In this document: positions 51,713 through 62,920 of the stretch, in pieces | How the letters are laid out: each line of letters starts with the position of its first letter | Position numbering within the stretch: position 1 is the stretch's first letter | From: Bacillaceae bacterium OF18-1A | Lineage (GTDB): Bacteria > Bacillota > Bacilli > Bacillales > Bacillaceae_G | Assembly (NCBI GenBank): GCA_027694045.1 | Contig: JAQEWB010000003.1 | Coordinates: 207,534-271,533, forward strand | Length of the DNA: 64,000 bases | Direction: 5' to 3' | Program-made: the position numbers and the translations under genes | Notes under the pieces: model-generated | What the model saw: only the letters and a program-made list of their open reading frames with translations | Told to the model about the DNA's origin: nothing | Database searches by the model: none

Positions 51713-52984
51713 TTACTTCGTTGTTACATATCTTTTTGAGTCTGCAACAATGTTTTGTAAAAATTCTTCATTTGTCTTTGTTTGACGCAGTTTACGTAAG
51801 AAACTTTCAACGAAGTCTGGTGTATCACGCATTGTTTTACGAATACCCCATAGCTTGTCTAAATGTTCTTTCGGAATTAATAGGTCTTCTTTACGTGTAC
51901 CAGAACGACGAATATCAATCGCTGGGAAGATACGACGCTCAGCTAACGAGCGATCTAAATGAAGTTCCATATTTCCAGTTCCTTTAAACTCTTCGTAGAT
52001 AACATCGTCCATACGAGATCCTGTATCAACAAGGGCTGTTGCTAAAATTGTTAAGCTACCGCCTTCTTCAATATTACGAGCTGCTCCGAAGAAGCGCTTC
52101 GGTCTATGGAAGGCAGCTGGGTCGATACCACCCGATAATGTTCTACCACTTGGTGGAATAACAAGGTTGTAAGCTCGCGCTAAACGGGTAATACTATCCA
52201 TTAAAATGATAACGTCTTTTTTGTGCTCTACAAGACGCATTGCACGTTCTAACACAAGTTCAGCTACTTTAATATGATTTTCTGGCACTTCATCGAAAGT
52301 AGAACTTACAACATCACCTTTAACAGAACGTTCAATGTCTGTTACTTCCTCTGGACGCTCATCAATTAAAAGTACAATTAACTCTGCTTCCGGATGATTT
52401 GTTGTAACACTGTGTGCGATTTCTTTTAATAGACTTGTTTTACCAGCTTTCGGAGGCGCGACAATTAAACCACGTTGTCCAAATCCAACTGGTGCGATTA
52501 AATCCATGATGCGTGTCGGTAACTTTTTCGGTTCCGTTTCCAACTTCATTTGACGATCTGGGTATAATGGTGTTAATGCAGGGAAATGCACACGCTCTTT
52601 TGCTGACTCTGGATCATCTCCGTTTACAGCTTCAACTTGTAATAATCCAAAATAGCGTTCGTTTTCTTTCGGAGGTCGTACTTTACCAGAAACTTTATCT
52701 CCATTACGTAAGTCGAAACGACGAATTTGCGAAGCTGAGATATAAATATCTTCTGAGCTTGGAGAGTAGTTGATAGGACGTAGGAATCCAAATCCTTCTG
52801 ATTGAATAATTTCTAATACGCCTTCCATGAAAAAGAAACCTTCTTTTTCTGCTCGAGCTTTTAAAATGGCAAAGATTAACTCTTTTTTCGTTAATTTGCT
52901 ATAATACGAAATTTTAAATTCTTTCGCAAGCTCATATAACTCTTTTAATTTCATGTTTTCTAATGCTGCAATTGACAAATTCAT
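51713..52984 (-). CDS. rho: Transcription termination factor Rho
   Basis: A 423-aa hexameric RNA helicase. N-terminal helical domain and OSB-fold RNA site ([22 protein letters not shown]), Walker [13 protein letters not shown], Walker [17 protein letters not shown], and the R/Q-loop [21 protein letters not shown]. Normal length, with no insertion. Ribosome site GTGGTG is weak. A GGGTAA/TTACCC hairpin lies in the leader at about 53083-53115. Confidence 0.96.
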   Translation of the reverse strand: MNLSIAALENMKLKELYELAKEFKISYYSKLTKKELIFAILKARAEKEGFFFMEGVLEIIQSEGFGFLRPINYSPSSEDIYISASQIRRFDLRNGDKVSGKVRPPKENERYFGLLQVEAVNGDDPESAKERVHFPALTPLYPDRQMKLETEPKKLPTRIMDLIAPVGFGQRGLIVAPPKAGKTSLLKEIAHSVTTNHPEAELIVLLIDERPEEVTDIERSVKGDVVSSTFDEVPENHIKVAELVLERAMRLVEHKKDVIILMDSITRLARAYNLVIPPSGRTLSGGIDPAAFHRPKRFFGAARNIEEGGSLTILATALVDTGSRMDDVIYEEFKGTGNMELHLDRSLAERRIFPAIDIRRSGTRKEDLLIPKEHLDKLWGIRKTMRDTPDFVESFLRKLRQTKTNEEFLQNIVADSKRYVTTK

Positions 52985-53144
52985 TCAGACACCACACTTT
53001 AACGTTATTCTCTTTTCACATGGGTAAAGGGAAAAAATACGGAAGGCAAATAATTAATAATGAAAGGCAATAAGTTCAAGTAGGGTAATATTCACTATTG
53101 TAACCCTTTTATCTACTTTTAATCAATACGTTGAAACACAAATA

Positions 53145-53182
53145 CAAGAAGCGAAGACAAGAAAATTTGTCTTCGCTTCTTA
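53145..53182 (-). terminator. Strong terminator between glpX and rho
   Basis: AAGAAGCGAAGACAA pairs perfectly with TTGTCTTCGCTTCTT around GAAAAT. It follows the repeat block after glpX and separates it from rho. Confidence 0.8.
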
Positions 53183-53206
53183 TTTAATTTAACTTTAACA
53201 AATAAA

Positions 53207-53518
53207 ATGGTCTGCGACCCATATCTTCCTATCTGAATGAGCCGCTTCCACCTTTTATTTAAATCCAGTTCCAGCGGCTAGAATCTCCGGTCATTTCACT
53301 CTCTCACTCGAAGCAAAGAGCGCTTCAAGGTCGAGAGTTCCAATGCCCTGCGATTCTGAACGAGCCGCTTCCACCTTTTATTTAATCCAGCTTCAGCAGC
53401 TAGAAGGGTCGGTGGCTAGAAGGGTCAGTCATTTCACCCCTTCCTGCGAGGCACAAAACGCCTCTTCGTCAGGAGCTCCAATGCCTTCCCCTTCTGAGCA
53501 AGCCACCTCCGCTTTTTA
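53207..53518 (-). repeat. Hairpin repeat block directly after glpX: two A units and a remnant
   Basis: On the minus strand a diverged A unit (53388-53518) starts at the glpX stop codon with TAAAAAGCGG. It is followed by an A unit (53263-53386) with TTGAAGCGCTCTTTGCTTCGA at its core, and a remnant (53207-53259) that keeps TAAAAGGTGGAAGCGGCTC and then diverges. Confidence 0.82.
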
Positions 53519-54481
53519 TTTAATAACCAAGTTCGGTTTTTTACTTAAGCTATGGCGTCCGTCTACGAAGCGTACTGTACCTGACTTCGCACGCATAACA
53601 AGAGATTGTGTTGTTCCTACGCTACCTTTGAATTGAACACCTCGTAGTAGCTCTCCATCTGTTACACCTGTTGCTGCAAAGATTGCATCGTCACCTTTTA
53701 CTAAATCCTCCATACGAAGAATACGATTGATGTCTTCTATGCCCATCTTTTTACAACGCGCTAATTCAGCTTCGTTTTGTGGCAATAGTTTCCCTTGAAT
53801 TTCTCCACCTAAACATTTTAGTGCAACTGCTGCTAGTACACCCTCAGGTGCCCCACCAGAGCCGAATAAAATGTCTACACCTGTACGGTCAAACGCTGTA
53901 TTAATCGCTCCAGCTACGTCTCCATCGTTAATCAATTTAATACGAGCACCAGCTTTACGAATTTCCTCGATAATTGCTTGATGACGTGGACGGTTTAAAA
54001 TTGTCGCTACAACATCTTCAATATCTTTATTCTTCGCTTTTGCAACTGCACGTAAGTTATCGATAATAGGCGCATTAATATCAACCGCTCCAACCGCTTC
54101 TGGGCCAACCGCGATTTTATCCATGTACATGTCAGGAGCATGTAACAAGTTACCATGGTCTGCAATTGCAATAACAGCAAGAGCGTTCCATCCACCAGCT
54201 GCTACAATGTTTGTCCCTTCTAAAGGATCCACTGCAACGTCTACACGTGGGCCATAGCCTGTACCTAATTTTTCTCCGATATATAGCATTGGTGCTTCAT
54301 CCATCTCACCTTCACCAATTACAACTGTACCTTTCATCGGAATTGTATCAAATACATCACGCATAGCTGATGTTGCTGCACCATCTGCCTCATCCTTTTT
54401 CCCGCGTCCCATCCAACGCGCTGATGATAATGCTGCAGCCTCTGTTACACGTACTAACTCCATAGATAAACTTCTTTCCAC
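53516..54481 (-). CDS. glpX: Fructose-1,6-bisphosphatase class II
   Basis: A 321-aa gluconeogenic enzyme that hydrolyses fructose-1,6-bisphosphate; GlpX family. Metal and substrate site [30 protein letters not shown] and [17 protein letters not shown] are intact. The start is a GTG with AAAGGAGAGG upstream. Its stop codon forms the first bases of a repeat unit. Neighbour fbaA and murA2 as in B. subtilis (ywjI). Confidence 0.95.
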   Translation of the reverse strand: MERSLSMELVRVTEAAALSSARWMGRGKKDEADGAATSAMRDVFDTIPMKGTVVIGEGEMDEAPMLYIGEKLGTGYGPRVDVAVDPLEGTNIVAAGGWNALAVIAIADHGNLLHAPDMYMDKIAVGPEAVGAVDINAPIIDNLRAVAKAKNKDIEDVVATILNRPRHQAIIEEIRKAGARIKLINDGDVAGAINTAFDRTGVDILFGSGGAPEGVLAAVALKCLGGEIQGKLLPQNEAELARCKKMGIEDINRILRMEDLVKGDDAIFAATGVTDGELLRGVQFKGSVGTTQSLVMRAKSGTVRFVDGRHSLSKKPNLVIK

Positions 54482-54543
54482 GATAATCCCTCTCCTTTAA
54501 GTCTTTATATTTCTGCCGTATTTTGTGAACCGTGTTTTCTACA

Positions 54544-54600
54544 AAGTGTACTTTCGCAAGTAGTGATTCTTCGCTCCCCTATTTGCGAAAGTATCACTTA
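54544..54600 (-). other. Long hairpin between murA2 and glpX
   Basis: AAGTG, TACTTTCGCAA and their partners TTGCGAAAGTA, CACTT pair across a 28-nt inner part that itself can pair (GCGAAG/CTTGCG). No T-run follows, so it may be a structured glpX leader or a processing site rather than a terminator. Confidence 0.5.
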
Positions 54601-55887
54601 TGCGTTTTTCATTTCTTCAACTTCTTGCTTCGTCATTTGTTCTCGCCAAATATTTGCACCGAGCCCTTTAAGCTTGTCTACTATATTTTCATAACCTCGA
54701 TCAATATGCTCAAGCCCGGTTACTTCTGTAATTCCATCCGCCATTAAACCTGCTATAACAAGTGCTGCTCCAGCTCGTAGGTCACTCGCCTTCACTTTCG
54801 CACCTTGTAATAAAACAGGGCCAGTTACAATCGCTGAACGACCTTCTACTTTAATTTGCGCATTCATACGACGCAATTCATCAATATGTTTGAAACGCGC
54901 GCCGTAAATTGTGTCCGTTACAACTCCAGTCCCATGTGCCTTTGTTAAAAGCGTTGTGAACGGTTGTTGTAAATCTGTTGGGAAACCTGGATATACAAGC
55001 GTTTTTACATCAACTACTTTTAACCTTCTATTACCGTTTACTGTAATTTGGTCATCATTCGTTTCAACTTGAACGCCAGCTTCTCTTAGTTTCGCAGTAA
55101 CTGACTCTAAATGTTGAGGAATAACATTATCAACTGTTACTTCTCCTCCAGACGCTGCTCCTAAAATCATATACGTACCAGCTTCAATACGATCCGGAAT
55201 AATAGTATGGTGACAACCGTGTAAAGAATCGACACCATCGATTCGGATTACATCTGTACCAGCACCTTTAATACGTGCACCCATACTTGTTAGCAATGTA
55301 GCTACATCAATAATCTCAGGTTCTTTTGCTGCGTTTTCAATAACAGTTCTACCTTTTGCTCGTACAGCTGCTAGCATAATATTAATCGTAGCCCCTACAC
55401 TAACAACATCTAAATAAATACGTGCACCGCGCAATTCATCTGCTCTTAAATAAATAGCACCTTGTTCATTCGTAACATGTGCACCTAACGCTTCAAAACC
55501 TTTAATATGCTGGTCAATCGGTCTCGGTCCTAAATGACATCCACCCGGAAGCCCAATAACAGCTTTTTTAAAACGGCCAAGCATCGCACCCATTAAATAA
55601 TAAGAAGCGCGCAATTTTTTCACTTTTCCATTTGGTAAAGGCATTGCAACCATGTTAGAAGGATCGACTACCATCTCTTCCTCCTGTCCATAAGTTACTT
55701 TCCCTCCAATTTCCTCTAGTAAGTCCCCCAATATTTTCACATCTGAAATATTAGGAACACCACCAATAGTCACTGGAGTATCTGCTAAAATTGTTGCTGG
55801 AATTAGTGCAACAGCGCTATTTTTCGCACCACTCACTCGAATTGTTCCATTTAAAGCTCTTCCGCCTTCAATTAGCAATTTTTCCAT
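54598..55887 (-). CDS. murAB: UDP-N-acetylglucosamine 1-carboxyvinyltransferase 2 (MurA2)
   Basis: A 429-aa second MurA. The catalytic Cys is kept ([13 protein letters not shown]) and [17 protein letters not shown] replaces the MurA1 N-terminus. It should do the same reaction as MurA1. Located between fbaA and glpX/rho like B. subtilis murAB (murZ). Ribosome site AGAAGGGAGC. The transaldolase gene that B. subtilis has next to fbaA (from memory) is not here. Confidence 0.95.
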   Translation of the reverse strand: MEKLLIEGGRALNGTIRVSGAKNSAVALIPATILADTPVTIGGVPNISDVKILGDLLEEIGGKVTYGQEEEMVVDPSNMVAMPLPNGKVKKLRASYYLMGAMLGRFKKAVIGLPGGCHLGPRPIDQHIKGFEALGAHVTNEQGAIYLRADELRGARIYLDVVSVGATINIMLAAVRAKGRTVIENAAKEPEIIDVATLLTSMGARIKGAGTDVIRIDGVDSLHGCHHTIIPDRIEAGTYMILGAASGGEVTVDNVIPQHLESVTAKLREAGVQVETNDDQITVNGNRRLKVVDVKTLVYPGFPTDLQQPFTTLLTKAHGTGVVTDTIYGARFKHIDELRRMNAQIKVEGRSAIVTGPVLLQGAKVKASDLRAGAALVIAGLMADGITEVTGLEHIDRGYENIVDKLKGLGANIWREQMTKQEVEEMKNA

Positions 55888-56069
55888 ATTGAGCTCCCTT
55901 CTTGTGAATGTATTTACTTTCTATTTCCTTATAGAAAGCTCCCCTTAAGAATCTCAATTATTCTTTCCACCCCAAAACTCAATAAATAGGAAACCATTAT
56001 CTTCATTTCTCTTATAGTACAAAATAAAGATTAACTATTCATCGAATCAAAATACGGAGAAGTTAAACT

Positions 56070-56160
56070 GGCGATCAACTACCCGTAAACAACCGATTGG
56101 TGTAGTTTCATAATCAATAAGCGCTGGACAAAACCCTCACTGATTAAAGTTTCACCTTAT
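56070..56160. repeat. bcr-type repeat element, partial inverted copy
   Basis: Aligns with the reverse complement of the first half of the 10414-10580 element: GATCAACT, CCGTAAAC, CCGATTGGTG and the end ATTAAAGTTTCACCTTAT. Only one AAAGTTTCAC end is left. No gene is present in 55888-56271. Confidence 0.6.
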
Positions 56161-56271
56161 CCAATTAGATACGTTATTACATTTGTTAATAGGAATATGC
56201 ACATTACTTTCTATTTCAAAGAGAAATGATAAAATCTTTAGACTTGTTCACGCTTTCATTATACAACGAAA

Positions 56272-56301
56272 GGAAACCGTCTAAAAGTGTAGACGGTTTC
56301 C
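56272..56301 (-). terminator. Terminator of fbaA
   Basis: GGAAACCGTCTA pairs perfectly with TAGACGGTTTCC around six bases, just after the fbaA stop. Confidence 0.85.
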
Positions 56302-56318
56302 AAAACGGAATTTTATTC

Positions 56319-57176
56319 TTACGCTTTACCGTTAGAACCGAATTCGCGAATTTTACCAGCAACAGTTGCTTTGATAGCTTCGCGGCCAGGTCCAATATAT
56401 TTACGAGGATCGTAAACTTCTTGATCTTTGTTTAATGCTTCACGAACAGCTTTTGTAAACTCGATTTGGTTCTCAGTGTTTACGTTAATTTTTGAAGTAC
56501 CTAAAGAAATAGCTTTTACGATATCAGCAGTTGGGATACCTGTACCACCGTGTAATACTAAAGGTACGCCAGTGAAGTCGCGAACTTGTTCCATTTCAGC
56601 GAATCCTAAGTTAGGCTCACCTTTGTAAGGACCGTGTACAGAACCTAAAGCTGGAGCTAGGCAATCGATACCTGTTGCTTCAACAAGGTGTTTACACTCT
56701 GCAGGATCAGCGTAAATTACGCCTTCAGCGATTACGTCGTCTTCTTGTCCGCCAACTGTTCCAAGCTCAGCTTCAACAGATACGTTACGAGCGTGTGCGT
56801 ATTCTACTACTTTTTTAGTAGTTTCAACGTTTTCTTCGAATGGGTGGTGAGAAGCGTCGATCATTACAGATGTGAAACCTGCATCGATTGCTTCTTTACA
56901 TTTTTCAAAGCTTGAACCATGGTCAAGGTGAATCGCTACAGGAACAGTGATGTTCATTTCTTCGATTAAAGCTTTAACCATAGCTACAACTGTTTTGAAA
57001 CCAGTCATATGACGAGCTGCACCCTCAGATACACCTAAGATTACAGGAGATTTTTCTTCTTCCGCAGCAGCTAAGATAGCTTGAGTCCACTCTAAGTTGT
57101 TCATGTTGAATTGACCAACTGCGTATTTTCCTTCTAGTGCTTTGTTTAGCATTTCTTTCATAGAAACTAAAGGCAT
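56319..57176 (-). CDS. fbaA: Fructose-bisphosphate aldolase class II
   Basis: A 285-aa zinc aldolase of glycolysis and gluconeogenesis. Zinc ligands and active site: [31 protein letters not shown] and [15 protein letters not shown] near the C-terminus. Ribosome site TAGGAGG. A cre-like sequence about 170 bp upstream was judged too weak to call. Confidence 0.97.
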   Translation of the reverse strand: MPLVSMKEMLNKALEGKYAVGQFNMNNLEWTQAILAAAEEEKSPVILGVSEGAARHMTGFKTVVAMVKALIEEMNITVPVAIHLDHGSSFEKCKEAIDAGFTSVMIDASHHPFEENVETTKKVVEYAHARNVSVEAELGTVGGQEDDVIAEGVIYADPAECKHLVEATGIDCLAPALGSVHGPYKGEPNLGFAEMEQVRDFTGVPLVLHGGTGIPTADIVKAISLGTSKINVNTENQIEFTKAVREALNKDQEVYDPRKYIGPGREAIKATVAGKIREFGSNGKA

Positions 57177-57386
57177 GGTGAATCCTCCTAAAAAACGTTT
57201 TTTGTATCCGATAAGTTCTTATCGCTGGTAGTATGACCAGAATAAGGTAAAATATGTATATCTACATACCGGACTTTTTTCTACACTCAATAGGATAACA
57301 ACTTGTACTCAAAAACTCAACCGTATTCACCTGCTCAATAGTCCATGTAAACGCTTTTTTCCATATTTTTTATAAAAAATTCATTT

Positions 57387-57755
57387 TTATGCCTCTACAG
57401 CAAGCTCATTTCTCACTGCTTGACGAATTTCATCAATATCAAATGGTTTAGCAAAGTGCATTAAAGCTCCTAAATCTTTCGCTTCTTGGATCATATCAAG
57501 CTCTCCATAAGCAGTCATTAAAATCACTTTAATACTCTCATCAATTTCTTTTACATGCTTTAAAATCTCTATACCATCCATACCTGGAATTTTCATATCT
57601 AACACAACTAAATCTGGATTATCTTTTTTTACGATATCTAAAGCTTGAAATCCATTCGCTGCTTGGAATGTCTGATAACCTTCTTTTTGGAACACTTCAT
57701 GTAATAACACACGAATGCCATACTGATCATCAACGATTAAAATTTTCCCTTCCAT
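57387..57755 (-). CDS. spo0F: Sporulation phosphorelay response regulator Spo0F
   Basis: A 122-aa single-domain receiver that takes phosphate from the sporulation histidine kinases and passes it to Spo0B. The acidic pocket (Asp9, Asp10), phosphorylated Asp53 (VVLDMK), Thr81 (MTAYG) and Lys103 (AKPF) are all present. Start at [10 protein letters not shown]; a TTG three codons earlier lies in the ribosome site. A matching sigma-H promoter lies upstream. Confidence 0.97.
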   Translation of the reverse strand: MEGKILIVDDQYGIRVLLHEVFQKEGYQTFQAANGFQALDIVKKDNPDLVVLDMKIPGMDGIEILKHVKEIDESIKVILMTAYGELDMIQEAKDLGALMHFAKPFDIDEIRQAVRNELAVEA

Positions 57756-57841
57756 AACTCCCAACCTTTCTGTGTAAGTACAAGATTTAAAGCTTCTTAT
57801 ATCTTAACGATTTATTTCGCTATTCTTTGGCAAATCCCTTC

Positions 57842-57870
57842 CTATTCTTTCTTATTTTACCGTTTCCTAT
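57842..57870 (-). promoter_or_regulatory. Sigma-H promoter of spo0F
   Basis: ATAGGAAAC, 11 bp, AAAGAATAG on the minus strand, about 85 bp before spo0F. This fits the sigma-H pattern RNAGGAWWW-N11/12-RNNGAATWW at nearly all positions, and spo0F is a known sigma-H gene. Confidence 0.7.
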
Positions 57871-57890
57871 TTTGTTATGCTACCCTACGA

Positions 57891-57920
57891 TTTCACCTTT
57901 CTAAAAAAATACACTATAAT
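57891..57920 (+). promoter_or_regulatory. Candidate promoter of ywjG
   Basis: TTTCAC, 18 bp, TATAAT on the plus strand, about 35 bp before the ywjG start, back to back with the spo0F promoter. Confidence 0.45.
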
Positions 57921-57955
57921 GAAAGCCGGCAAACACGTACGAAAGGAGTAATATT

Positions 57956-58480
57956 ATGTTAAAAATTTTTTCTACTCAATTAAGTGGTTATTTCTCTAGG
58001 GTGTCCCAAAAAGAGGAAATGAATATAGAAGATAGTGCTCGTCTACTTGCTCAAGCATTAGTTGGTGATGGTTTCATTTATTTACACGGTACAAATGAAA
58101 TGGAGGGCGTTGTTGCTGAAGCACTATTCGGTGCAGAACCAATGAAGAACGCAAAACGCTTATTTGAAAATGGACAAGAAGTAGAAGTAACTTCCGCGGA
58201 TCGTATACTTCTTATTAGCCGCTTTTCAACTGATGAAGAAACTGTAAACATCGCGAAAAAACTGCAAAATGAAGGACATTCTATCGTTGGAATCTCCGCT
58301 GTTCAAGAAGATGCCGAATCATTAGAACAATATACAGACGTACATATCGATACAAAACTGTTAAAAGGTCTTATTCCAGATGATGAAGGTAACCGTTATG
58401 GATTCCCAAGTTTAATTGTAGCCTTATTCGCTTATCACGGAATCAAATTTACAATTGATGAAATGTTAAATGAATATTAA
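57956..58480 (+). CDS. ywjG: DUF2529 family protein (YwjG)
   Basis: A 174-aa protein of unknown function that resembles a phosphosugar-binding (SIS-like) fold: GDGFIYLHGTNEMEGVVAEAL, ADRILLISRFSTDEETVNIAKKL and YGFPSLIVALFAYHG. It lies between spo0F and pyrG as in B. subtilis, but on the other strand. Ribosome site GAAAGGAG. Confidence 0.88.
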   Translation: MLKIFSTQLSGYFSRVSQKEEMNIEDSARLLAQALVGDGFIYLHGTNEMEGVVAEALFGAEPMKNAKRLFENGQEVEVTSADRILLISRFSTDEETVNIAKKLQNEGHSIVGISAVQEDAESLEQYTDVHIDTKLLKGLIPDDEGNRYGFPSLIVALFAYHGIKFTIDEMLNEY

Positions 58481-58511
58481 AAAAAGCGCCTTATTTCAGG
58501 CGCTTTTTTTA
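58479..58511. terminator. Bidirectional terminator between ywjG and pyrG
   Basis: AAAAAAGCGCCT pairs with AGGCGCTTTTTT around TATTTC. T-runs on both strands serve both converging genes. Confidence 0.92.
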
Positions 58512-60152
<1,641 letters not shown>

Positions 60153-60237
60153 TCACCGTTGCAAAACGCAACGTATGTAGATAACACTATATCTATCTTA
60201 TTGTTAGACTCTTTTTATTTTCTAAACAAAAAACAAA

Positions 60238-60293
60238 AAAGAAAATTGCTCCCCTCATCACGTAAAGTAATAAGTAGGGAGCAATTTTCTTTT
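60238..60293 (-). terminator. pyrG leader attenuator / rpoE terminator
   Basis: AGAAAATTGCTCCC pairs with GGGAGCAATTTTCT around a 22-nt loop, with T-rich tail on the minus strand. The first arm contains GCTCCCT, which extra 5' Gs in a slipped transcript could pair with and so prevent the terminator from forming. Confidence 0.8.
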
Positions 60294-60334
60294 ATATTTA
60301 CACTTTAAAAGTATTATCGTCCTTTTTTAAAGAG

Positions 60335-60373
60335 CCCAAAAATGATTCTACATGGACGATAATGAAAAGTCAA
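60335..60373 (-). promoter_or_regulatory. pyrG promoter with GGGC start
   Basis: TTGACT (60368-60373), 17 bp, TAGAAT (60345-60350), then seven bases to a GGGC whose first G is 60337. In B. subtilis pyrG starts at GGGC and low CTP causes repeated G addition; the same features are present here. The promoter lies directly after the rpoE stop codon. Confidence 0.8.
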
Positions 60374-60376
60374 GAA

Positions 60377-60910
60377 CTACAGTTCTTCCTCTTCTTCTTC
60401 TTCAGTTTCATCGTACTCAAGTTCTTCTTCAGCGAAGTCGTCGTCATCTTCATCTAAATCATCAAGATCGTCGTCATCTCCGTCTTCTTCTTCAAGAACC
60501 TTGTCCAAATCTTCTACATCTTCTTCTTCGTCATCATTTCCGTCTGCTTCATCGAAGTCATCTTCATCTTCTTCAATGTAGTCGTCAAAACCGTCTTCTT
60601 CAACTTTACGTTTCTTCTTCGGTTTTGGCTGCGGTAAGATTTCTTCATCAATTTGCTCATATGGGTACCAGCTGCGTAGCCCCCAACGATTTTCTCCTAA
60701 ATTAATGAAACGTCCGTCGATGTTTAAATCTGTATAAAATTGTGCGAGTTTCGCATTAACTTGCTCTTGAGATAGTCCCAGCACTTGAGCGATTTCTTGA
60801 ACCAACTCATTGAATGTCGTTGCTTGTCTTTTATCCCCTAAAACGCTATGTACAACTTCAATCATTGAACATTCTTTTAGCTCTTCTGGTGAATATTGCT
60901 TAAAATCCAC
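60377..60910 (-). CDS. rpoE: RNA polymerase delta subunit
   Basis: A 177-aa Firmicute-specific polymerase subunit that speeds recycling. The N-terminal HARE-HTH domain ([41 protein letters not shown]) is followed by a short basic KPKKKRK stretch and a tail almost entirely of Asp and Glu (residues about 104-177). The start is a GTG with AGGAAGTG upstream. Confidence 0.95.
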   Translation of the reverse strand: MDFKQYSPEELKECSMIEVVHSVLGDKRQATTFNELVQEIAQVLGLSQEQVNAKLAQFYTDLNIDGRFINLGENRWGLRSWYPYEQIDEEILPQPKPKKKRKVEEDGFDDYIEEDEDDFDEADGNDDEEEDVEDLDKVLEEEDGDDDDLDDLDEDDDDFAEEELEYDETEEEEEEEL

Positions 60911-61064
60911 TTATGCGGCACTTCCTTTCTTCAAATATAACCTTATATATAACGGTCTGCTTAAAAAAATCCATACTATTCATTATAAACAAAAGTCGTA
61001 CAAATATGCTACAAAAAAAACGGGAAACTTTTATATGACAATAAAATTATAATTCATCTATTCC

Positions 61065-61694
61065 CTATTTCGGAATCATACATGCCCCCTGTAGTACATA
61101 CCTAATCTGCATTTCTGTATATTCTTCAAGTGTATACAGTTTTTGCAAAGCCCAACGTCTAAAGCCCCACATTTGTCCTTGTATAAAAATATTATGCGCT
61201 AAAAGTTGTATTTCCTGTTTATTCAATGTAAATGTCCCGTTTTCAGTGCACTGTTCTAAAATATTCTCAAACATCCCGACCATTTGAAACTCTTTTTCTA
61301 ATACATACGGAAGCGACTCTTTCGGTAAAAAACGGACCTCTTGATACATAATTAATACCTCTTCTTGCAATTCATCCATTACTTTAAAATAATTCGTTAT
61401 CGCTATTTTTAAACTTTCTATACTGCCCTTCTCTGTACATACTACTTCCTCTAGTCGTTCCTTTACATGTTCATAAATGCTATCACACACTAAATATAAA
61501 ACATCATCTTTCGTACGAATATACTCATAAAGTGTTCCTATACTAAATCCAGCTGCCTTTGCAATCTCTCTCGTTGTTGTACGCGGAAACCCTTTTTGCT
61601 TAAACAATTGCACCGCACCTTTAATCATTTGTTCTCGCCTTAACGCAACTAACTTTTCATCTTTCACGGATGCATGTACGTTATGTTTAACCAT
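61065..61694 (-). CDS. TetR-family transcriptional regulator
   Basis: A 209-aa repressor. N-terminal HTH (TTREIAKAAGFSIGTLYEYIRTKDDVLYLV) and a C-terminal ligand domain. It directly follows two acyl-CoA dehydrogenase genes on the same strand, so a fatty-acid or acyl-CoA ligand is a reasonable guess (inference). Start at MVKHNVHASV, with GAGAGGTGAAGGGA upstream; a GTG three codons earlier is less likely. Confidence 0.88.
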   Translation of the reverse strand: MVKHNVHASVKDEKLVALRREQMIKGAVQLFKQKGFPRTTTREIAKAAGFSIGTLYEYIRTKDDVLYLVCDSIYEHVKERLEEVVCTEKGSIESLKIAITNYFKVMDELQEEVLIMYQEVRFLPKESLPYVLEKEFQMVGMFENILEQCTENGTFTLNKQEIQLLAHNIFIQGQMWGFRRWALQKLYTLEEYTEMQIRYVLQGACMIPK

Positions 61695-61726
61695 TCCCTT
61701 CACCTCTCTCTTATTTTTTTGGAAGG

Positions 61727-61755
61727 AAAAAGCGTAGGAAAATACCTACGCTTTT
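61727..61755 (-). terminator. Terminator of the acyl-CoA dehydrogenase gene
   Basis: AAAAGCGTAGG pairs with CCTACGCTTTTT around five to six bases, right after the 61760 gene. Confidence 0.85.
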
Positions 61756-61759
61756 GATC

Positions 61760-62899
61760 CTACTTCGTTAACATACGAGAAATTACAAGTCTTTGTATTT
61801 CTTGTGTTCCTTCGTATATTTGGGTAATTTTTGCATCTCTCATATAACGCTCTACAGGATAATCTTTCGTATAACCATAACCACCAAATACTTGTACTGC
61901 CTCAGTTGTTACCTTCATCGCAGTATCACCTGCAAATACTTTTGACATCGCTGATTCTTTGCCGTACGGAAGCCCTTCCGATTCAAGCCAAGCTGCCTGA
62001 TATGTCAAAAGACGCGCCGCCTCTATATCCGTAGCCATATCTGCAAGTTTAAAACCAATCCCTTGTTGCGCTGCAATCGGTTTTCCAAATTGATGACGCT
62101 CTCTTGCATATTCTACAGAAGCATCTAAAGCACCTTGTGCAATACCAACTGCTTGCGCCGCAATACCGTTACGACCTCCGTCTAATGTTTGCATCGCAAT
62201 CTTAAATCCTTGCCCTTCCTCCCCAAGTAGATTCTCTACAGGAATACGGCAATCTTCAAATATAATTTCAGTCGTTGGCGAAGAGCGAATCCCTAGCTTA
62301 CTTTCCTTCTTCCCAACTGAAAAACCTGGTGTATCGCTTTCCACAATAAATGCGCTCGTGCCGCGCTGCTTCGAATCAGGATCTGTTAACGCAAACACAA
62401 CATAAATATCAGCAATACCGCCATTTGTAATAAAGATTTTCGATCCATTTAATACGTAATGGTCTCCATCTCTTTTTGCGATTGTCTTCATTCCACCAGC
62501 ATCCGACCCAGATCCTGGCTCTGTTAAACCGTATGCACCAATTTTCGTTCCTTCAGCCATCGGTCGCAAAAACTTTTGTTTTTGCTCTTCTGTTCCAAAT
62601 TTAAAAACCGGCCATCCAGCAAGTGAAGTATGCGCGGACAGCGTTACACCTGTAGAAGCACAAACGCGCGACAATTCTTCAATTGCAATTACATACGCCA
62701 AGTAATCGCTTCCAATTCCACCATACTCTTCAGGCCATGGAATACCTGTCAAACCAAGCTCAGCCATTTGATCAAATAACGCACGATCAAAGCTCTCTTC
62801 TTCATCACGCTCCGCTGCTGTTGGTGCTACTTCGTTTCTAGCAAAATCCCGAACCATTTTTCTTATCATTTCATGTTCTTCTGATAGTTTAAAATGCAT
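61760..62899 (-). CDS. Acyl-CoA dehydrogenase
   Basis: A 379-aa FAD enzyme of fatty-acid or branched-chain acyl-CoA oxidation. Signature motifs: [19 protein letters not shown] (FAD and substrate region), [18 protein letters not shown], and the C-terminal [34 protein letters not shown]. The Glu in QIYEGT is the catalytic base position of short-chain enzymes. It corresponds to the acdA slot near rpoE in B. subtilis. A close paralogue lies 21 bp upstream. Confidence 0.93.
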   Translation of the reverse strand: MHFKLSEEHEMIRKMVRDFARNEVAPTAAERDEEESFDRALFDQMAELGLTGIPWPEEYGGIGSDYLAYVIAIEELSRVCASTGVTLSAHTSLAGWPVFKFGTEEQKQKFLRPMAEGTKIGAYGLTEPGSGSDAGGMKTIAKRDGDHYVLNGSKIFITNGGIADIYVVFALTDPDSKQRGTSAFIVESDTPGFSVGKKESKLGIRSSPTTEIIFEDCRIPVENLLGEEGQGFKIAMQTLDGGRNGIAAQAVGIAQGALDASVEYARERHQFGKPIAAQQGIGFKLADMATDIEAARLLTYQAAWLESEGLPYGKESAMSKVFAGDTAMKVTTEAVQVFGGYGYTKDYPVERYMRDAKITQIYEGTQEIQRLVISRMLTK

Positions 62900-62920
62900 C
62901 TCTGTATCCCCCTCGTCCCT

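Noticed and set aside
57346..57359. cre-like sequence TGTAAACGCTTTTT upstream of fbaA
   Set aside because: Several mismatches to the CcpA consensus in an AT-rich stretch; expected by chance.
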